This document shows, one piece after another, positions 34,936-38,523 of a stretch of 38,523 nucleotides of DNA; positions within the stretch are counted from its first letter, which is position 1, and each line of letters opens with the position of its first letter. The notes below the pieces were generated by a model that saw only the letters and a program-made list of their open reading frames with translations, was not told where the DNA came from and searched no databases. The stretch lies in NCBI GenBank assembly GCA_937911445.1, contig CALDQY010000003.1:1-38523 (forward strand), given 5' to 3'. Made by a program: the position numbers and the translations under genes. Origin of the DNA: an uncultured Rhodobiaceae bacterium (GTDB taxonomy: Archaea > Thermoplasmatota > Poseidoniia > Poseidoniales > Poseidoniaceae).

Positions 34936-37900
34936 TTAGGAATTGTCAACCTGCGAGTCGAGCCATTGTTGACCATAGTGCTCCCACTGCTCCATCGTCC
35001 ACCCCTCGGGCAATCCGCCTTCTGGAAGAGGGGGTCCAGTTGTAGGCGCAGGGGCTACGTTGACTGAATCAAAGGCTCGTTCAATAGGTGGATCTTGTGG
35101 TCGATTGCGACGTGCTGAGATTTCATGCGGCATCAGGCCGACTTCCTCATCGCTGAAAATTGCGTTCTGCTGCTGGTCAAGCCGATCCATGGCTCGTTGT
35201 TGTCTGCCTGAACGTCGACGTCGGGTCATCATGCCGAGGACAAGGAGCATGAACGCAAGCAATGAAAGTTGAGCAACTGGATTGGCTTCATCGCCGACGA
35301 GGGCAGCGCCTAATTCTTCAACGATTGTACGTTCTGGGGCACCGATCTCAACATTGATGACTCGAGTTCCGGGTCGTTCCGGATTCTCATCCCAGGCAAT
35401 GACTCGGATTGTGTAAGATCCTTCACGGGTAAACACATGTTCGATTTGTTTACCGATTTTGTCAGCATCGTTGTCTTTGACTCCATCACCATTGCTGTCA
35501 ACAGACGTGTCGAGATCCCAAACGACCGTGATTTGGTCGAGATCATTGATGGAGTCAATCGTTCCAGTTGCATCCAAAAGACATGCTTCGAGGGCGTTGC
35601 AGACAATGTCTTTGGTTCGGACGATTGGTGGGATGTTGAGGACTTCAATGGAGAGAATCTCACTGACACGCACGCCGTCGTCGTCGGTTACGTGATAGAT
35701 GACCGTGTGCGTCCCGCTTGTGTTCCAATGCCAGACCAGCTCATCGCCAATCACATCGCAGTCATCATCAGCACCGCCGATATCGTTGGAATCGAGACCG
35801 GGATCGACATCCCAGCAACGAATCAACGTGTCGTAATCGGAGGGAGTATCGGTAGCATTGCCGACCAATCGAACTTCTTCTCCTTCTGCGAGGGGAAGAA
35901 CTTGCTCCAGTGGCTGAACAACTGGTGGGACGTTCGCAACACTTACCCATCGCTCGTATGTACCGCTGCTGGCCCCTTCAGAGTCGCTTACCTCGAGGCG
36001 CATGCGGTGGAGCCCTGATGTCTCCCACATCATCTCAAATTCAGAAACTCGCCCATCGAAGGTTTTGATGAGATTTGGCTGCGCATCATCTGGCCACCAT
36101 CGGTGGGTTAAGCCATCTAAATCATCGACTGAATCGAGGGCTTGGCCACGGAGATTGACCATTTGGTCCTCCTGAACATGCCAAGTTTGCTGGACATCAA
36201 GCGGTAGGGGACCACTCTCATTGGTCATGGTGACGGACAGCCCGTGGGGGTTGATGTTGGTGAATCGGATATCGATGCTGGCCATGGTCATGGCACTATC
36301 GTCGTCGACGCCAACGGCTTGGAATGTATGCCATCCTTCAGTTGGTGCAGTCGTTGTACAAACTCGCGTGTAGTACCCTTCTTCGCAGATTGCATTTAGC
36401 CAGTACACGTCCACAATCCCTGGAAACGGATCTTCAGAATCTGTATCGTTTGCATAAGCATAGAGTGTAACGGGATGTTCAACTTTGACCTCGTTACGAG
36501 CGCTGATGACCTCGATGTTTGGCGCCCGATTCAAAATGACAACATCAAGAATGCCTTCGACTTGGTCTTGTTCTTCGTCGGTAATGGTCACCTCGACAGG
36601 GTATTCACCATCGTTTGTCCATGTCCAGTTCAGCATGCAATCCATGGATTCAACTCGCGTCCACGCAGCCGAGCGAGTGCCATCGTACCAAGGAACATTA
36701 AACAGACAGGATACATTACCACCGTCTTCATCAAAACTACCTGAGGCATTGATCACCGTCTCGACGTTTGTGTAGACTTCGATGGGCTCGAGGACTGCTG
36801 TCGGTAGACGTCCAATGAACAATTCAATTTCACCGAGGTCGTTATCGGCATCCGCATCTGCAGTATTGACTTGCAGAGGATCGGATTCCCATCGAATTGG
36901 CAAGGTTCCAATCGCTGCATCAGCGGGTACTGTCCAAGTGAAATTGACCTTGTGAGATTCGTATGTGGCGAGCGGTGGTAATCCGAGGTCAAAGATGGAA
37001 CCATCTGGATGATAAATGCGCAAATCTGTTGCTGTGGATGTTGTGATGCCTTTGTTGACAACAGCGACTTCGATGGTTAAGTCATCACCGGGAAGGACAT
37101 TGTAACCGGACAGTGAACTGACAGTGCTTACAACGCCGCTCCTGTTTCGAATGATGACTGCTCGTTCTTCGTCTGCAATCAAGTCGAGGCCAACAAGATA
37201 CTCATCGAGCGTAATGGTGGCTGCACCAACGTAACTTCCAGATTTCGCCATAATGCCATGGCTGGACCAGTCCGTGTTCGTTGCAGAATAGTCAATGCTG
37301 CTACCTGAATCAATCGTTGTGCTTGCTGAACCGTTTGAAGCGGTGTAGACAGTGGTTGAGGCACCATCGTATGCGACCTCAACTCCAACGCCATCAATGG
37401 TCCCATAACACGATGGGCTGAGGTGAACCCATACTTCGAGCGGTGAATCAAGTGCTGTGAGAGAACGCTCAGGAGCGACATCGACACATGTCGGCCGAGT
37501 GCCTGGATCACTGTTGCTTTCAACGCCTGTGGCTCCAACAGGCATGTACTGTTTCAAGCGGAAATCAATGGTCAGGCCAACGTCTTCCTCGGCATGTCGC
37601 CATGCGTAATTGTTGACCGCTGGGCAGTACCATCTGTAACCCGTCGAGACACCATCTGAGTTCCACGATGTCAGCTCATACGATGCATCGCATCCACTGT
37701 AAGCGATTCCAGCTCCGATGGCGTTTCGAGGTTGTCCTACATCGGTGACTTCCCATGTTGTTGTGTTGGTATCTGTTTCTGGTGGCGGGAACGGTGTGAT
37801 GTAATCGCTTTGACCAGACCATTGAGAGGATGCAGTTGTCAGTGAAGTCCACCGTTCTCCATAGCGGAGTGGGAAATCGTATACCTCCGTAGCAGGGCTG

Positions 37901-38436
37901 TATTCGTTCGTAATCGTGATATCACCAAGGATTTGCGTGAGCGAACCGATTCCGTATGGAATGAACTTGATGTACAGATCGAGATCGTTCTTCACAGTCG
38001 CAAAATCGCTCACTCGTAGGTATTCGGTTTGTGTGAATTGGATTTCAGCGTTTCCTGTGAACCCTTCAAGTTCAACACCACTTTTGTCGAAATCTGCAGA
38101 CATCCGCAATTTGTAAACCCATTCGGTTCCATTGTCGAATTGAAGTTCGAGAATATCTACGACTTCAGCAGTCGCATCGCCTCGAATCTCACCCACGTTC
38201 GCTGAAACGCCCGTATCTGTAATGAGGATGGAAGGATCAAACGTCCCTGAGTAAATCCACTTGTCACCGACTCTCCATGATGGTAGGTCGGTCACACCAG
38301 GGTCGGACCCACTTCGCTGGACGACTTGCTCGTTGGAAGGCAGAAGGTTGTGTTCAACCAATGGGATTTGACTGAACCCAATCATGCATGCGAGAACGAG
38401 CAGGGTCAAGACACGTGACTTGAACACTCCGCCCAT
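34936..38436 (-). CDS. Giant PKD-type surface protein with cytosolic WTMEQW tail (paralogue B)
   Basis: This 1166-residue exported protein is a diverged tandem copy of its neighbour. After a signal peptide (KSRVLTLLVLACMIGF) come LPSWRVGDKWIY, YDFPLRYGERW, YSGCDASYELTSW and YRWYCPAV, each with a counterpart in paralogue A. A GYNVLPGDDL region, LFIGRLPTAV and PKD/Ig-like repeats with INASGSFDEDGG follow. The membrane helix is near 1049-1071, followed by Arg-rich residues and a short cytosolic tail ending in GWTMEQWEHYGQQWL. With the ATG at 38436, the first Trp of that motif is residue 1146, exactly as in paralogue A, which supports this start over GTG at 38460. The acidic C-terminus of paralogue A is absent. 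Paralogue A starts 24 bases downstream, so both are probably co-transcribed. Confidence 0.88.
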   Translation of the reverse strand: MGGVFKSRVLTLLVLACMIGFSQIPLVEHNLLPSNEQVVQRSGSDPGVTDLPSWRVGDKWIYSGTFDPSILITDTGVSANVGEIRGDATAEVVDILELQFDNGTEWVYKLRMSADFDKSGVELEGFTGNAEIQFTQTEYLRVSDFATVKNDLDLYIKFIPYGIGSLTQILGDITITNEYSPATEVYDFPLRYGERWTSLTTASSQWSGQSDYITPFPPPETDTNTTTWEVTDVGQPRNAIGAGIAYSGCDASYELTSWNSDGVSTGYRWYCPAVNNYAWRHAEEDVGLTIDFRLKQYMPVGATGVESNSDPGTRPTCVDVAPERSLTALDSPLEVWVHLSPSCYGTIDGVGVEVAYDGASTTVYTASNGSASTTIDSGSSIDYSATNTDWSSHGIMAKSGSYVGAATITLDEYLVGLDLIADEERAVIIRNRSGVVSTVSSLSGYNVLPGDDLTIEVAVVNKGITTSTATDLRIYHPDGSIFDLGLPPLATYESHKVNFTWTVPADAAIGTLPIRWESDPLQVNTADADADNDLGEIELFIGRLPTAVLEPIEVYTNVETVINASGSFDEDGGNVSCLFNVPWYDGTRSAAWTRVESMDCMLNWTWTNDGEYPVEVTITDEEQDQVEGILDVVILNRAPNIEVISARNEVKVEHPVTLYAYANDTDSEDPFPGIVDVYWLNAICEEGYYTRVCTTTAPTEGWHTFQAVGVDDDSAMTMASIDIRFTNINPHGLSVTMTNESGPLPLDVQQTWHVQEDQMVNLRGQALDSVDDLDGLTHRWWPDDAQPNLIKTFDGRVSEFEMMWETSGLHRMRLEVSDSEGASSGTYERWVSVANVPPVVQPLEQVLPLAEGEEVRLVGNATDTPSDYDTLIRCWDVDPGLDSNDIGGADDDCDVIGDELVWHWNTSGTHTVIYHVTDDDGVRVSEILSIEVLNIPPIVRTKDIVCNALEACLLDATGTIDSINDLDQITVVWDLDTSVDSNGDGVKDNDADKIGKQIEHVFTREGSYTIRVIAWDENPERPGTRVINVEIGAPERTIVEELGAALVGDEANPVAQLSLLAFMLLVLGMMTRRRRSGRQQRAMDRLDQQQNAIFSDEEVGLMPHEISARRNRPQDPPIERAFDSVNVAPAPTTGPPLPEGGLPEGWTMEQWEHYGQQWLDSQVDNS

Positions 38437-38475
38437 GCATATGCTTAGATGTTCTTGCACATCAAAGGTGCGACG

Positions 38476-38523
38476 ATGGCCTCAGAGGAGATCAGCAAGT
38501 TCGTCCTTGATGATTTCAACTGC
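38476..38523. other. Edge fragment, either gene start (plus) or gene end (minus)
   Basis: The last 48 bases could be the start of a plus-strand gene (ATG at 38476, MASEEISKFVLDDF..., with AGGTG 5 bases upstream). They could also be the end of a minus-strand gene (frame AVEIIKDELADLL, stop at 38482-38484). The codons of the minus reading look slightly more like the neighbours (GAA, ATC, CTC), whereas the plus reading has a ribosome site. I cannot decide between them within the window. Confidence 0.4.

Noticed and set aside
35437..36018. 193-codon open frame on the plus strand
   Set aside because: It is antisense to the PKD region of paralogue B. Its composition reflects the complementary Asp/Ser-rich codons.
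1..38523. tRNA, rRNA, CRISPR, transposase or integrase
   Set aside because: No cloverleaf, regularly spaced repeat, inverted-repeat-bounded element or recombinase motif was seen; intergenic spaces are about 100 bases or less.

Overview
The window reads as a compact archaeal chromosome segment, most likely from a planktonic marine euryarchaeote of the Marine Group II (Poseidoniales) type. The archaeal assignment rests on a Csl4 exosome subunit, an NMD3-type ribosome factor, a radical SAM/helix-hairpin-helix protein of the archaeal COG1031 kind, a SepF-like division protein, a single-domain KaiC ATPase and bifunctional phosphoglucose/phosphomannose isomerase. The marine assignment is inference: nickel superoxide dismutase, very large membrane-anchored exported proteins (subtilase, PKD-type) and an acyl-CoA synthetase. 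No rRNA, tRNA, CRISPR array, insertion sequence or integrase was seen. No gene-free stretch exceeds 300 bases; the longest gaps are about 100 bases.

Layout. Bases 1-11310 are all minus-strand: an ABC-F ATPase (cut by the window edge), a long-chain acyl-CoA synthetase, a SMUG1-type uracil-DNA glycosylase overlapping a short-chain dehydrogenase, a radical SAM protein, a Csl4 exosome subunit fused to two RRM domains, a METTL5-like rRNA methyltransferase, a small zinc-ribbon protein, an unknown acidic protein and aspartate-semialdehyde dehydrogenase. Bases 11402-12136 (plus) hold nickel superoxide dismutase and its maturation protease. Bases 12113-15219 (minus) hold a GT2 glycosyltransferase and a polytopic GT-C-like membrane protein. 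An M23-type protein follows at 15292-15906 (plus). The minus-strand cluster 20233-15895 is CcmA/CcmB fusion, CcmC, a 52-residue CcmD-like protein, NMD3 and phosphoglucose/phosphomannose isomerase. The plus cluster 20311-28102 is rhomboid protease, giant subtilase and GlmS. A KaiC-like ATPase (minus) and a Maf-like pyrophosphatase (plus) are followed by a tight minus-strand cluster, 38436-29474: two giant paralogous surface proteins, SepF and a 12-TM protein.

How genes work together. Ni-SOD and its protease are a substrate/processor pair. The ccm genes form the heme-handling half of cytochrome c maturation system I; CcmE and CcmF are not in the window. GlmS, phosphoglucose/phosphomannose isomerase and the two glycosyltransferases all bear on sugar and surface-glycan supply. 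Csl4-RRM, METTL5-like and NMD3 concern RNA decay and ribosomes. The surface-protein/SepF/12-TM cluster suggests a link between cell envelope and division; this is inference and is the best candidate here for an undescribed system.

Expression signals follow a pattern: some lead genes (asd, subtilase) have an AT-rich TATA-like box about 25-30 bases upstream of the start codon and no ribosome site, while several internal operon genes have GGTGA or GAGGTGA sites 4-5 bases before the start, often overlapping the previous stop codon. Codon phase and start choices were judged by eye; family names come from motif recognition, not database searches.
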